From contig CANLUH010000015.1 of the NCBI GenBank assembly GCA_947494205.1, forward strand, positions 1-64,000: DNA of 64,000 nucleotides, read 5' to 3'. This DNA is from an uncultured Flavobacteriaceae bacterium. GTDB lineage: Bacteria; Bacteroidota; Bacteroidia; Flavobacteriales; Flavobacteriaceae. The notes under the pieces are model-generated. The model made no database searches, was not told where the DNA came from, and worked only from the letters and a program-made list of their open reading frames with translations. Below, in pieces: positions 1 through 10,178 of this stretch (within the stretch, counting starts at the first letter, position 1; each line of letters opens with the position of its first letter). Both the position numbers and the translations under genes were made by a program.

Positions 1-3000
1 GCTTGTGTTAGGTAATAGCTTAGTGTGATACCGGTTTGCCCGTTTAGTATTTGTGCATTGGCATCTTCTAAATTAAACTCTTCCATCTCATCACCTGTGT
101 TATTTACATCACAGAGCTCTAATGGGTCTGGCTGTACTAAGACTGGTAATGGGTTAACGATAAGCTCTAATGGGCGCACGGTAGCACAGCTATTAGTATT
201 GTCTGTTATACGTATCCAAATGATTTGTCCATTCATTATGGTGTTTACAAAGGCATCTGGTGTTGCTATTGGGTTGGCAGCATTGTTTGCGTTTGCTTCA
301 TCTATATAATAGCTTACTATATATTGGGTTGGGTCTAAATCGTTTGTGGTATCGGCATCTAATAGGTTTAATACTTCTGGTTCTATTAGTGTTAAATCGA
401 ATGTTGCAAAGCCATCGGCATCGTCATCACAAACTTCTAACGGACTTGGGTCTGTTATTTGTGGGGTTGGATTAACGATTAGTTGTAGTTCTACAAAGCT
501 TGCACAGTCGGTTGTAATGGTTACACTCTCGATACGCACATATATGGTTTGTGTATTAACTACTATGTTGTTATAAATGCCTGTTATTGGGTTGATGTTG
601 TTTTCTGCATCGGCCATGGTTTCATGGTAAGTAATTACCAATCCTGCGGTAACGCCACAGGCCACTTCGTTATCGGCTTGTGTTAAATCGAACTCTCCAA
701 AGCCATCACTATCTGGGTCACAGTATTCTAATGGTGTTGGTACACAGGTTACTGGTGCTTGTTGGACTACTAAATCTAATGTTGTAGTGCCATAACAGCC
801 TGTATTTATGTTTTCTACTCGTGCAAATACTTGTTGCATGTTTGCTACAACGTTAGTATACGGAGATACTAATGGGTTAGCATCATTGTCTGCGTCTGCT
901 TGTGTTAAGTGGTAGCTTACTATATAGGCTGGATTGTTTCCTGAAATCTCAAAATCTTTTACCGTTAAATCAAATGTATTAAAGCCATCTATAATGTCAT
1001 CATCACAGATCTCCAATGGGGTTGGATCTACTACGGTTGGGTTAATATTTATTGTGAAATCGAAATTAATATTTGAAATGAAACAGCCTGTTGTATTGTT
1101 TTCTACTCTTATATACAGGGTTTGTGGGTTAGAGATATTGTTATACGGGCTAACTAAGGCATCGATATCATTGTCTGCATTAAATTGTGATTCGTAATAG
1201 TTTATGGTGAAATCTGCTGCGTTTTGCGTGCCTAATACTTCTGCATCAAATTGTGTTAAATCTATTACTGCATTGTCTGCGGTATCACTACAGATAACAA
1301 CATCGTTAACGGCATTGTTTTCTGGTATTGGGTCTACCGTAATTTCCATATTGGCTATACCAAAACATTCGTTATTGTTTTCTACTCGTATAAAAATAGT
1401 TTGTACAAATGGTGTGGTATTGGTATAATTGTCTGGAAGTTGGTTAATTTCTAATTGTGCATCATTGGCTGTCGCATAGTAATCAACGTTTAAGCCTGGT
1501 TGAAGTACAGCAAGAATATCGGCATCAGCATCAGATAGGGTGAAAGTGGCAAAACCATCGTAATCGTCATCACAGGTTCTTAGTCCCGCGTTTCCTATAT
1601 CGGTTGCTGTAACATCTAGTACGTATTCTGATGTACGGAAACAACCTGTGGTTGCATTTTCTATTCTTACATATATGGTTTGTGGGTTTACCGTGTTTGT
1701 AAAAGGAAATGGTGCTACGGCATTGGCATTATTTTGTGCGTCTGCTAGTGTTAAATGGTGGGTATAATTAAATCCTGTGGTATCGCCACTTACCATAACA
1801 TTTTCGTTAGCTTCATTTAAATTATATTGTGTAAAACCGTCTGGGGTACCGTCTTCATCACATTGTACTAGTGTTGCATTTTGTACTTCTGGTAATGGGT
1901 CTACTCTAAGGGTTAGGGTTGCTGTAGCGTAACAGTTTGTATTGTCTATGTTTTCTAATCGTACAACTATGTCTTGTGCGTTTGCGGTAACATTGGTGTA
2001 AAGTAATGGTAATGCTGCGGCATTATTATCGGCATCTACTTGATTTAGGTGATAACTGATAGAAAACTGTGCTGCATTTTGAGTTCCTAGAATTAAAGGG
2101 GTTTGTGTATTTAAATCGAATTCTATAAAGCCATTGGTGTCGTCTCCATCTACTGTATTATCACATATTGGATAGATTAGTGTTGGTGTGGCTGGGGCAT
2201 CGAAAACATCTATTGTAAAACTGTTTGTAGCATAGCAAAGGGGGTTGTCGTTATTTTCTATACGTATAAATAGGGGTTCTGCTTGGTAGGCTACTGCATT
2301 TGTATAAGGACTTGCTAAGGCTCCTGCATTATTATCGGCATCGGCTAGGGTATTATGGTAAGTTACCGTATAGTCTGCTGCTAATTGTGTCCCTAATACT
2401 GTTGGGGTTAGAGCCGCTAAATCGAATGCCCAAAGTCCATCATTATCATCATCACACACTAATTGGTTTACTACTGGATTGGCTACTGGTTGGTCGAATA
2501 CATCGATATCGAATGTTGTCGTTGCAAAGCATAACGCATTATCGTTGTTTTCTATTCTAATGACTATCGTCTCTGCAGTGTATGCTGTTTGATTGGTGTA
2601 TGGGCTTACTAAAGCATTTGCATCGTTATCGGCATCGGTTTGATTGGCGTGATAGGTTACACTATATTGTGCCGCCGATTGTGTTCCTAGTGCTGTTGCG
2701 TCTAAGGCTACTAAATCGAATGCCCAAAAGCCATCGTTATCGTCGTCACAGATTAATTGATTGGAAACTGGATTGGTTACCGGTTGGTCGAATACATCTA
2801 TCTCGAAACTTGTGGTTGCAAAACATTCTGTGTTGTTATTATTTTCTATTCGTACATATAGGGTTTCTGCTTGATAGGCTACAGCATTGGTATAAGGTGT
2901 TGCTATTGGATTGGCATCGTTATCGGCATCGGCTTGACTGTTATGAAAAGTGATGGCCACATCGCCTGCTACTTGACCGCCTAATACCGTCGCTTCTATT

Positions 3001-3833
3001 GGTGTTAAATTAAAACTCCATAAACCATCATTGTTATCGTCGCAAATTAATTGGTTTGAAACTGGGTTGGCAGTGGGAACTTCATGAAAATCTAGAACGA
3101 ATTCTATTGTAGAAATCACAGCATTATTAGAATCTATAGCTTGCGCTGTGTATGTTGCATCTGGTGCAGTTACATTATTTAAAATTGGTCCTGTTTCTGC
3201 TAAAGGTGTACCATCTTGGTCCCATGTATAAGTTACTGCAGAATTTGTTGTGGCATCTAGACTAACGGTTTCATTATCACAGAAATTTAGAGTGTTTACT
3301 ATAGAACAATCTGTACTTCCGGCACCGGTATTCCCAGAGTTTGTTTGTTGTAATTGAATAAAACCAGGAGCTCCATCAAAATTGGTGATAAGTAGAATAT
3401 AAATTTCACCAGCCATAGCATTGGGTATTGTGAAATTTTCAACAGCGGCACCTGAAAAACTACAAGCTACAGTATTTGCTGCAGTAAGTTGATCACAACT
3501 ATTTGTACTAGTAAAAGGGCCGTAAGCTATAAAATCTACATCTAGACCAGTACCGCTAAAATCGTCTTGTGTATTTTGTACGATATTAAAAGTTAAATTT
3601 CCTGGTTGATCTATTTGAACGAAGTACCATGCCGGATTGGGCTGGCTTCCTAAACAACCATAGTTTGGACCAGCTTCTGCATTTCCTCCTCCAGAAGTAT
3701 TAGGGAATATTAAAGAGGTGTCTCCAGCACAAAATGGAGCTGCTTCTCCACAAGTGTCACCTTGAGAAAAAGAGAGATTTACAAAAAATATAAATAATAA
3801 GAATAAGAAATTATTTCGTAGTAATTTCATCAT
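1..3833 (-). CDS. Giant repeat-containing secreted protein, probable T9SS substrate (3' end outside window)
   Basis: The reading frame is open from ATG 3833 (a second ATG follows at 3830) to the left edge, at least 1276 codons. Residues 1-23 form a signal peptide ending LSFSQ. Residues about 24-170 resemble the N-terminal domain common in flavobacterial surface proteins (GEAAPFC near its start, NPAWYF further on). An Ig-like segment follows, and from about residue 265 there are at least eleven tandem repeats of 95-105 residues. Each repeat opens with a CDDDNDGF-like motif that fits a DxDxDG calcium loop, then has a VTYH..ADADN stretch, a Y.N block, a (T/P)(I/L)(Y/F)VR(I/V)EN strand and a CF/CY pair. 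The sorting domain would lie off the edge, so T9SS export is inferred from the repeat type and the neighbours. Likely role: cell-surface adhesion or gliding-related filament. Repeats 2-4 are very similar at DNA level, suggesting recent internal duplication. Confidence 0.85.
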   Translation of the reverse strand, partial: MMKLLRNNFLFLLFIFFVNLSFSQGDTCGEAAPFCAGDTSLIFPNTSGGGNAEAGPNYGCLGSQPNPAWYFVQIDQPGNLTFNIVQNTQDDFSGTGLDVDFIAYGPFTSTNSCDQLTAANTVACSFSGAAVENFTIPNAMAGEIYILLITNFDGAPGFIQLQQTNSGNTGAGSTDCSIVNTLNFCDNETVSLDATTNSAVTYTWDQDGTPLAETGPILNNVTAPDATYTAQAIDSNNAVISTIEFVLDFHEVPTANPVSNQLICDDNNDGLWSFNLTPIEATVLGGQVAGDVAITFHNSQADADNDANPIATPYTNAVAYQAETLYVRIENNNNTECFATTSFEIDVFDQPVTNPVSNQLICDDDNDGFWAFDLVALDATALGTQSAAQYSVTYHANQTDADNDANALVSPYTNQTAYTAETIVIRIENNDNALCFATTTFDIDVFDQPVANPVVNQLVCDDDNDGLWAFDLAALTPTVLGTQLAADYTVTYHNTLADADNNAGALASPYTNAVAYQAEPLFIRIENNDNPLCYATNSFTIDVFDAPATPTLIYPICDNTVDGDDTNGFIEFDLNTQTPLILGTQNAAQFSISYHLNQVDADNNAAALPLLYTNVTANAQDIVVRLENIDNTNCYATATLTLRVDPLPEVQNATLVQCDEDGTPDGFTQYNLNEANENVMVSGDTTGFNYTHHLTLADAQNNANAVAPFPFTNTVNPQTIYVRIENATTGCFRTSEYVLDVTATDIGNAGLRTCDDDYDGFATFTLSDADADILAVLQPGLNVDYYATANDAQLEINQLPDNYTNTTPFVQTIFIRVENNNECFGIANMEITVDPIPENNAVNDVVICSDTADNAVIDLTQFDAEVLGTQNAADFTINYYESQFNADNDIDALVSPYNNISNPQTLYIRVENNTTGCFISNINFDFTININPTVVDPTPLEICDDDIIDGFNTFDLTVKDFEISGNNPAYIVSYHLTQADADNDANPLVSPYTNVVANMQQVFARVENINTGCYGTTTLDLVVQQAPVTCVPTPLEYCDPDSDGFGEFDLTQADNEVACGVTAGLVITYHETMADAENNINPITGIYNNIVVNTQTIYVRIESVTITTDCASFVELQLIVNPTPQITDPSPLEVCDDDADGFATFDLTLIEPEVLNLLDADTTNDLDPTQYIVSYYIDEANANNAANPIATPDAFVNTIMNGQIIWIRITDNTNSCATVRPLELIVNPLPVLVQPDPLELCDVNNTGDEMEEFNLEDANAQILNGQTGITLSYYLTQ

Positions 3834-3849
3834 AATATATGTTTAAAGA

Positions 3850-4170
3850 TTATTGAAATTTATAACTTAATTCAGGTTGGTGTTTAGACCTCAATTTAAG
3901 ATAAGTTTTAAACTGCTCCTTAGATAGAATGTTATATATTTCAAGAGTTTGTAACTTTACTTTAGCATTAAATGCTTTAGTTTCGAGATTTTTCTGGTAA
4001 AGTTCTTCTTTATAATTAGTAAGTATAGATTTGAATTGTTTAGCCTGATTTTTATCTAGCTTTAATTCAGAAGAATAGATTTTTGTAATTGTTTTTATAT
4101 CAGTTACTTTGTCCTGAGCTAAAACGTTTAGGGAAATAGCTAAGAATGCTATAATGGTAATTTTTCGCAT
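3850..4170 (-). CDS. Small secreted helical protein, Spy/CpxP-like in character
   Basis: 106 residues. The first 18 form a signal peptide (MRKITIIAFLAISLNVLAQ). The mature part is charged and predicted helical, with a LDKNQAKQFKSILTNY stretch and a later LSKEQFKTYLKLR stretch. This arrangement resembles small periplasmic Spy/LTXXQ-type proteins of Bacteroidota, but no exact LTxxQ motif is present, so family membership is inference. It lies 16 bp upstream of the giant repeat protein on the same strand and has its own promoter-like boxes at 4238-4270, so the two may be cotranscribed. A chaperone-like or stress role is possible but not shown by the sequence. Confidence 0.75.
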   Translation of the reverse strand: MRKITIIAFLAISLNVLAQDKVTDIKTITKIYSSELKLDKNQAKQFKSILTNYKEELYQKNLETKAFNAKVKLQTLEIYNILSKEQFKTYLKLRSKHQPELSYKFQ

Positions 4171-4237
4171 TAAAATAGTGTTTTGATTGTAATTTTGTTA
4201 TGATATTAGACTTCTTTATGTATATAGTAGAAGGCAA

Positions 4238-4270
4238 CAAAAGTACATTGTTATAACATTAATATAACAA
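4238..4270 (-). promoter_or_regulatory. Bacteroidota-type promoter for the small secreted gene and possibly the giant protein
   Basis: Read on the minus strand, TTG at 4270-4268 is followed after 22 bases by TACTTTTG (4245-4238), matching the Bacteroidota -33/-7 pattern TTTG...TAnnTTTG. The ATG at 4170 is 67 bases downstream of the -7 box. Confidence 0.45.
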
Positions 4271-4298
4271 CTGTAAAAGCTAAAACCCTACCTCTGTA

Positions 4299-6698
4299 TT
4301 ATCTTTTTAAAGCGAAGTGATTCATAAAAATACGTCCATCTTCTAGAGTTACAGAGAACCAATAGTCACTATCGGGTAATGGTTGCCCATTTAACGTGCC
4401 ATCCCATCCTCTACTAGAAGCTTTAATTTGTGTAATAAGTTTACCATAACGGTCAAAAATATAAATCTTTGAGTTTGGTTGAAATTCTGAAGAAACACCT
4501 TTTACTTGCCAATAATCATTTATTGAGTCTCCATTTGGTGTAAAATAAATAGGGAAATCTATAATAGAGAAAGATTGTTGTACAATTCCACAAGAGTTTT
4601 TATCTCTAACATAGATTATATGAATACCTGGTTCTAAATTCTCGAATATATTTGAGTCTTGATAAATACCATTCTCGTTATCTAATACAAATTCATAATC
4701 TCCTAAGCCTGAAACATAAATAATAGCACTATTACCGGTGGTATTTATATCGTCTATTGTTGCTGGACCTGAAGAAGAAACATTAACAACTCTATCTGCA
4801 TAGCAACCTTCAGGATTGTCTATTGTTATTGTATTAGATTCTGTAATTCTAACAGTATAACTGCCCGCAGTATTAACTATTATTTGTGGTGTTATTTCAT
4901 TAGAATCTAACCACAAGAATTCATAGTTGTTAAGTGGTAATGTTAAGTTTCCAACATCTATTGTAATACTAGAATTATCATTGTCACAAAAGAAAACATC
5001 TTCTATAGGTTCTATATCTGGCGCTGTGTTTATAATTATTTCAAAATTACTAAGACTAAAACAATCACTTCCTACGCTATTTTCTAATCTTACAAAAATC
5101 TCTTGATTGGTTGATGGTGTAGTATAAAAACCAGGAGATGTAATTCCATTTTCTCTATTTATTGCATCTAATTCGTTTTCATAGAATGATAAAACTAAAT
5201 CAGGGTCATTTAAAATACTATCTGGAATTACACTAGTAAGACTTGTTGTGTTACTATCTTGAGATTCGCAAGCTATTAAATCGTTTAAATCCATTACTGG
5301 TGGTTGTCCAGATATTGTTAATGATCTAAATACAAATTGTGTTTCTCCTTGTGTAACTATTGTTATAGTAATATCGTAAGTGCCTGGCGCTGAAAATACA
5401 TGGGTAGGAGATAAGCTGTTAGAAGTGTTATTAGCTCCAGTTGCTGGGTCTCCAAAATTCCACGTTATACTGTCTATCGTTGTCGAAGTATCTATAGCAA
5501 ATTCTGTAGAATCTCCAAAACAAGTATTATTGAAAACATTAGTAGCAAAAAAGTAAGATTGTATAAAAGGGGGTAACCCTAAACGAGAAATTTCTCCTCC
5601 TAAAAAAACGGTTTCAGATTGATAGTCTGAAGCAGTTCCTATTTCGTTAGGTTCATTTATAACACAAATAGAAGCTTTATTAAATTTTGCAATGTATAGC
5701 TTACCATCTAATGCTTGTTGTATAGATCCTAACTGCCCGTCTTCTTCAGTTATAATAACATCAGAATTAACTATTTGCGTTTCTGTAGGGAGAGCTATAT
5801 TATATTGATGAATTTTTGAAGTATCTTGATTGTTACTCGCTCCAATAATTTCTGAAACATATAGGAGTCTACTATCTGGTGAAAACTCACAGCCATAAGG
5901 CCCTGTAGTATTTTGCGTATAATTAGAAATAGTAACTGGGTTTGAAATAACACCAGTGGCAGCGTTAAAATCGAAAACTTGAACTTCACTATTTATATGA
6001 GATTTAACCGAAGCTATTTTTTCACGATTAGGAGAAGCTTTTAAATAACCAATAGAACCTTCTGTACTACCATCGTGTATAGAGCCTACAGAACTAACAA
6101 CTGGAGTTGTGTTTAGTCCAGTGTCGCTTACCAAATAAGCTATAAATTGATCATTACCCCAACGATGGCTAATCACCCAAATACTTTCTCCATCTGCACT
6201 TTCTACTGCTGTAATTTTTTCTGTTGTTGGTGTAGATAATAGTACATTCTTTGTACTAGTTACAGCACCTAAACCACCATCTAAAGTAATATCTATTATA
6301 GAGTATTGTAATCCATCTGTTCCTGCTCTTGCGTCTACTGTAAAAATGTAATATATAGAACTACTACCAGGTTGAGGAATTATAATTGCAGATTGTGTAC
6401 TAGAATCATCCCCTTTTAAGCCTGTTCCATTTTGCATAACTTGGTGATTTCTATTCCAAACTGTTATACCGTCTGAATAAAATAACAATTGGCCTTGCTT
6501 ACTGGATATTGTAGAACAACCTTCGGTAGTTAATATTTGTCCATTAGGCTCAACATTAGGAAATCCGCTATTAAAATTTAATCCTGCATTTTCACCAAAA
6601 AACCAATGCGCAGTTTCATTTTGTGCAGTTATTGTATTTGTGGACGCTAAGCACAAAATAAAAAAAAGAACTCTTATACTTAATTTATGAATTGACAT
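4299..6698 (-). CDS. Secreted propeller-like protein with PKD domain and type B T9SS sorting domain
   Basis: 799 residues. A signal peptide ends near residue 25 (TNTITAQ). The N-terminal half starts with AHWFFGENAGLNFN and carries spaced blade-like units (LLFYSDGITVWN, YYIFTVDA, FSPDSRLLYVSE), typical of the flavobacterial secreted beta-propeller type. A PKD domain lies around residues 405-460 (TWNFGD ... PGTYDITITI). After Ig-like segments the last 85 residues form the gliding-motility-associated, type B T9SS C-terminal domain (YFTPNGDSINDYWQVKG ... FDRYGKLI ... GWDGTLNG ... YWFSV). The protein is therefore expected to be secreted by T9SS and attached to or released from the surface. Its start is 6 bp from the stop of the upstream paralogue, indicating cotranscription. 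Ligand and function are unknown. Confidence 0.9.
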   Translation of the reverse strand: MSIHKLSIRVLFFILCLASTNTITAQNETAHWFFGENAGLNFNSGFPNVEPNGQILTTEGCSTISSKQGQLLFYSDGITVWNRNHQVMQNGTGLKGDDSSTQSAIIIPQPGSSSIYYIFTVDARAGTDGLQYSIIDITLDGGLGAVTSTKNVLLSTPTTEKITAVESADGESIWVISHRWGNDQFIAYLVSDTGLNTTPVVSSVGSIHDGSTEGSIGYLKASPNREKIASVKSHINSEVQVFDFNAATGVISNPVTISNYTQNTTGPYGCEFSPDSRLLYVSEIIGASNNQDTSKIHQYNIALPTETQIVNSDVIITEEDGQLGSIQQALDGKLYIAKFNKASICVINEPNEIGTASDYQSETVFLGGEISRLGLPPFIQSYFFATNVFNNTCFGDSTEFAIDTSTTIDSITWNFGDPATGANNTSNSLSPTHVFSAPGTYDITITIVTQGETQFVFRSLTISGQPPVMDLNDLIACESQDSNTTSLTSVIPDSILNDPDLVLSFYENELDAINRENGITSPGFYTTPSTNQEIFVRLENSVGSDCFSLSNFEIIINTAPDIEPIEDVFFCDNDNSSITIDVGNLTLPLNNYEFLWLDSNEITPQIIVNTAGSYTVRITESNTITIDNPEGCYADRVVNVSSSGPATIDDINTTGNSAIIYVSGLGDYEFVLDNENGIYQDSNIFENLEPGIHIIYVRDKNSCGIVQQSFSIIDFPIYFTPNGDSINDYWQVKGVSSEFQPNSKIYIFDRYGKLITQIKASSRGWDGTLNGQPLPDSDYWFSVTLEDGRIFMNHFALKR

Positions 6699-6704
6699 AA
6701 AATT

Positions 6705-9700
6705 TTAACGCTTTAATGTGAAATGGTTTTGATATACACGGCCGTCTTGTAAGGTAACAGAGAACCAGTAATCACTTTGTGGTAAAGGGTTACCGTTATA
6801 AGTACCATCCCAACCTCTACTAGAAGCTTTAACTTGTGTTATTAGCTTGCCGTAGCGATCAAAAATACGAATAATAGAATTTTGTTGGAAATCTGAAGAA
6901 ATACCATAAACTTGCCATGTGTCGTTAACACTGTCTCCATTTGGTGTAAAATATAGAGGGAAACCTATAACAGAAACCATTTCTTCTGTTATACCACAGT
7001 TGTTTTTTATGTCTCTAATTAATACGGTATAAATTCCTGGGTCAACTTGAGTGAAAACATTACTGTTTTGATATGGAGAGGTATTACCATCCTCATCTAT
7101 TAGTGCATATTGGTATTCTCCTTCTCCAGATGCAATTACGGTTATTTGATTATTTCCTAGACTACCGTCTAATACAGATATAGAGTCTACAGTGGCTATA
7201 TTGGATGGTATAACTGTTACTGTTCTTGATTTTGAACAGCTTGTTAAATTATCTGTAACGGTTACAGTGTAAGTACCAATTTCATTCACTAATATAGATT
7301 CAGTATCTGGGCCGTTAGACCAACTGTAGGTATAATTATTAATATCTGCTATTGGTATTCCAGAACTTATAGTTAAAGGAACTGGAAAATCGTTTAAACA
7401 ATAAAGAACGGTTTCATCATTGTCTACGGCAGGTAATGGGTTTACGGTTAATAATACTTCGTTAATACCATAACATGCATTATCATTTTCAACTCTAACA
7501 TAAATAGTTTGAGAATAAGGAATAGTGTTCTCATAAACTAAATCTAGAGGGTTTTGCTCTAAAAGTGCTTCATTAAAGGTTTCGTAATAATTTATTGTTA
7601 ATCCAGCAGGTAGACCACTTAATATATCTGTAGAAAAATCATTAAGATTAAAAAAGTGCTTTCCATCTTCCGAATTTAAACCATCACAAACTTCTGGTGC
7701 AACATAATCACTAATTGCTGTTGTACTAACTTCTAAAACCAATTCGCTATAATTAACACATCCAGTAATATCATTAGTAACTTTTACATGTACTGTTTGC
7801 GGGTTCTGTGCATTATTATATGCGGTACTATTTAAAGGAGCTGTGTCTGTTTCAGCATCATTTAGAGATAAAAAGAATGTAGTGGAACGATCTGGGACAT
7901 TATTTGTTAGTACAGCGTTTGCTTCTGTTAAATTAAATGTCGTAAATCCATCGATACTACCATCTTCATCACATTGATATAAATCACTGTTAAAAGCTTC
8001 TGGTATTGGGTTTATAGTTAATGTAACAGATTCGGTTGCAAAACAATCCGCATTGTCTATATTTTCTATTCTAACGAATATCGTTTCAGAAACAGGAGTG
8101 CCATTAGTATATAAATCTGGTAATGGAGCATTACCAGTGTTGGCATTATCTTGAGTGTCGTGATAAGATATAACAAACTGGCTGGCATTTTGTGAACCTA
8201 ACACATCTGCATTAAAGCCAAGTAAATTAACTTCAGTTTGTCCGTCCATAGCATTTGCGTCATCATCACATGCTTCTAAATCTGAAATACTATCTACTAT
8301 TGGAGTATCAAAGACTTCAACTTGGAATGATGTAACTGCAGCACAACGTCTAAAACCTACATTCTCTACTCTTGCATATATAGTTTGAGGGTTAGAGGTA
8401 TTTTCATAAACATCAGCAATATTATTAGAACCTAATTCAGCATCTGTCATATCGGTAAAATACCTAACATCAAATAAGTCTGGGTCTTGTCCGTTTAATA
8501 TTACACTATCTTGTGTGCTGAAATCAAATTCAAAAACACCATCATTATTATCATCACAAATGTTAATATCACTAGGTTGTGTTGCCGTTGGTATTACAAA
8601 ATAAGAAACTTCTGCTATACCTTCTAAATTTCCACAAAATCCATTGTTTAATTGAATATCTACTGTGTAAATACCTGCTTCATCAATTTCTAAATCGAAA
8701 TCTGTTTCTGGTAAAAGTACACCATCCATATACCATGTATAGGTTGCATTTGGTAAATCTTCGGCCATTAATGTATAGTCACTGCCTTCGCAAAGCGATA
8801 AATCTATAGAGTTCATACCATTTTGTATAATATCTATTTGCTGTGAAAAGAATGATTGTATAAAAGGAGGTAACCCTTGTCTAGCAGGACTTGTTAATGT
8901 TAAACCTTGATGTATGTAATTACAATCTGGACCTATAGCATTTGGATTATCTATAACTCCTAAGGAAGAGATTCCTTGGTTGTATGTAGCACTTAAAGCT
9001 CTATATATTTTACCGTTAGGACCTAATTGTAGTCCACCTCTATATAACTGTCTTTCATCTATTACGATTTGACTGTTAGAAACATTAGCTGCTGTTAAAT
9101 CGTATTGTATTAATGCAGAACTATGATTTGTAGGATCGTTAGCTGCATTAGGATCTGCTTGATTAAAAAAATCGTTAGATGCTGTTACATATAATAACTG
9201 ACTATTAGGCGAGAACTCTACGCCATAAGAACGGTCGTTATTAGATGTTGAAATATTTAAGAATTCATGATTACTTACAATACCAGATTGGTCATCGAAA
9301 TCTGCTATGAATAGACCAGCAGTAGAATTTGCACAAGCAAGCATAGATCCGTTAGGTGAAAATTTTAAATTCCCTCTAACATCTCCAACTCCCAAACCAG
9401 GAAGTGTAGAAACTACAGCTGTAGTATTAACTCCCATATCACTAACTTCGAAAGCATGAAATGAATTCATGGAATTTGTGGCAGATCCACTGGCATTAGA
9501 TAAACTAATAACCCAAATACTACCTGTTGTACAATCTTTTAAAACTGCAGATATTTTTTCGGAACATCTATTTAATAAATTAACATTCTTAATTGTTGTA
9601 ATATCTCCCAAACCACCATTTAAGGTCATATCTACTTCAGAGTAGTTTAAACCTGTTTGGTTTTGATTGGAACCTACTGTAAAAACGTAATAAATAGTGT

Positions 9701-10022
9701 CGTCTCCGGGTTTAGGTACAACTAATGCAGACTGCGAACTAGATTCGTCTCCAAGTAATCCAAATCCATTAGGCATAATTTGGTGGTTGGCATTGTATAA
9801 AGCCGAACCATCTGTGTATAATTGTAAATTACCATCGGTGTCCGATATTGTAGTACAGCCTTCAACAGTGGATAAGGCTCCATCGTTTAATGTAGTAACC
9901 ATATTAGTATCTACATTAAAATTAATACCGGCATTGTCTCCAAAATACCAATTGGCGGCTTCTTTCTGTGCAAAAACAGAAAAAGCACTTAAAAACAGGA
10001 GTGTAAATAATAGTTTTTTCAT
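6705..10022 (-). CDS. Secreted propeller-like protein with Ig-like calcium-loop repeats and type B T9SS sorting domain
   Basis: 1105 residues from ATG 10022. An in-frame TTG lies 15 bases upstream, but MKKLLFTLLFLSAFSVFAQ is the natural signal peptide. The N-terminal propeller-like half (ANWYFGDNAGINFN, FSPNGSMLACAN, FSPNSQLLYVTA, GPNGKIYRA) parallels the next gene. The middle holds several repeats with acidic openings (ICDDNNDGVFEFDF, QCDEDGSIDGFTTFNL), of the same kind as in the giant protein at the left edge. The last 85 residues are a type B T9SS sorting domain nearly identical to that of its neighbour, differing at scattered positions. A TATATTTG -7 box sits at 10045-10052. It is the first gene of a likely two-gene operon. 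Confidence 0.9.
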   Translation of the reverse strand: MKKLLFTLLFLSAFSVFAQKEAANWYFGDNAGINFNVDTNMVTTLNDGALSTVEGCTTISDTDGNLQLYTDGSALYNANHQIMPNGFGLLGDESSSQSALVVPKPGDDTIYYVFTVGSNQNQTGLNYSEVDMTLNGGLGDITTIKNVNLLNRCSEKISAVLKDCTTGSIWVISLSNASGSATNSMNSFHAFEVSDMGVNTTAVVSTLPGLGVGDVRGNLKFSPNGSMLACANSTAGLFIADFDDQSGIVSNHEFLNISTSNNDRSYGVEFSPNSQLLYVTASNDFFNQADPNAANDPTNHSSALIQYDLTAANVSNSQIVIDERQLYRGGLQLGPNGKIYRALSATYNQGISSLGVIDNPNAIGPDCNYIHQGLTLTSPARQGLPPFIQSFFSQQIDIIQNGMNSIDLSLCEGSDYTLMAEDLPNATYTWYMDGVLLPETDFDLEIDEAGIYTVDIQLNNGFCGNLEGIAEVSYFVIPTATQPSDINICDDNNDGVFEFDFSTQDSVILNGQDPDLFDVRYFTDMTDAELGSNNIADVYENTSNPQTIYARVENVGFRRCAAVTSFQVEVFDTPIVDSISDLEACDDDANAMDGQTEVNLLGFNADVLGSQNASQFVISYHDTQDNANTGNAPLPDLYTNGTPVSETIFVRIENIDNADCFATESVTLTINPIPEAFNSDLYQCDEDGSIDGFTTFNLTEANAVLTNNVPDRSTTFFLSLNDAETDTAPLNSTAYNNAQNPQTVHVKVTNDITGCVNYSELVLEVSTTAISDYVAPEVCDGLNSEDGKHFFNLNDFSTDILSGLPAGLTINYYETFNEALLEQNPLDLVYENTIPYSQTIYVRVENDNACYGINEVLLTVNPLPAVDNDETVLYCLNDFPVPLTISSGIPIADINNYTYSWSNGPDTESILVNEIGTYTVTVTDNLTSCSKSRTVTVIPSNIATVDSISVLDGSLGNNQITVIASGEGEYQYALIDEDGNTSPYQNSNVFTQVDPGIYTVLIRDIKNNCGITEEMVSVIGFPLYFTPNGDSVNDTWQVYGISSDFQQNSIIRIFDRYGKLITQVKASSRGWDGTYNGNPLPQSDYWFSVTLQDGRVYQNHFTLKR

Positions 10023-10044
10023 CTTTTTCAATAGCAATAGCTAT

Positions 10045-10052
10045 CAAATATA
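10045..10052 (-). promoter_or_regulatory. -7 promoter box upstream of the T9SS paralogue pair
   Basis: On the minus strand the bases read TATATTTG, matching TAnnTTTG, 23 bases before the ATG at 10022. No TTTG at the usual -33 distance was found, so support is partial. Confidence 0.35.
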
Positions 10053-10178
10053 TTACATATTTTGCACTTTTATGTTAAAAAGCGCAAAATATGATGAAAG
10101 TGTTGAATTATCCGTTTATCCGTTTTTAAGTGTAAGAGTTATCTTTATTTTAGCCTTTTTTGTAAAAATCGAGTTCGT

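Noticed and set aside
25-2953. Several plus-strand ORFs of 70-120 codons inside the giant protein gene
   Set aside because: They are opposite-strand shadows of the repeat units, have skewed low-complexity composition and recur with the repeat period.
1-3100. Regular 290-bp repetition, at first sight like an array of repeats and spacers
   Set aside because: The repeats are diverged coding units with an open frame throughout; CRISPR repeats are short and identical.
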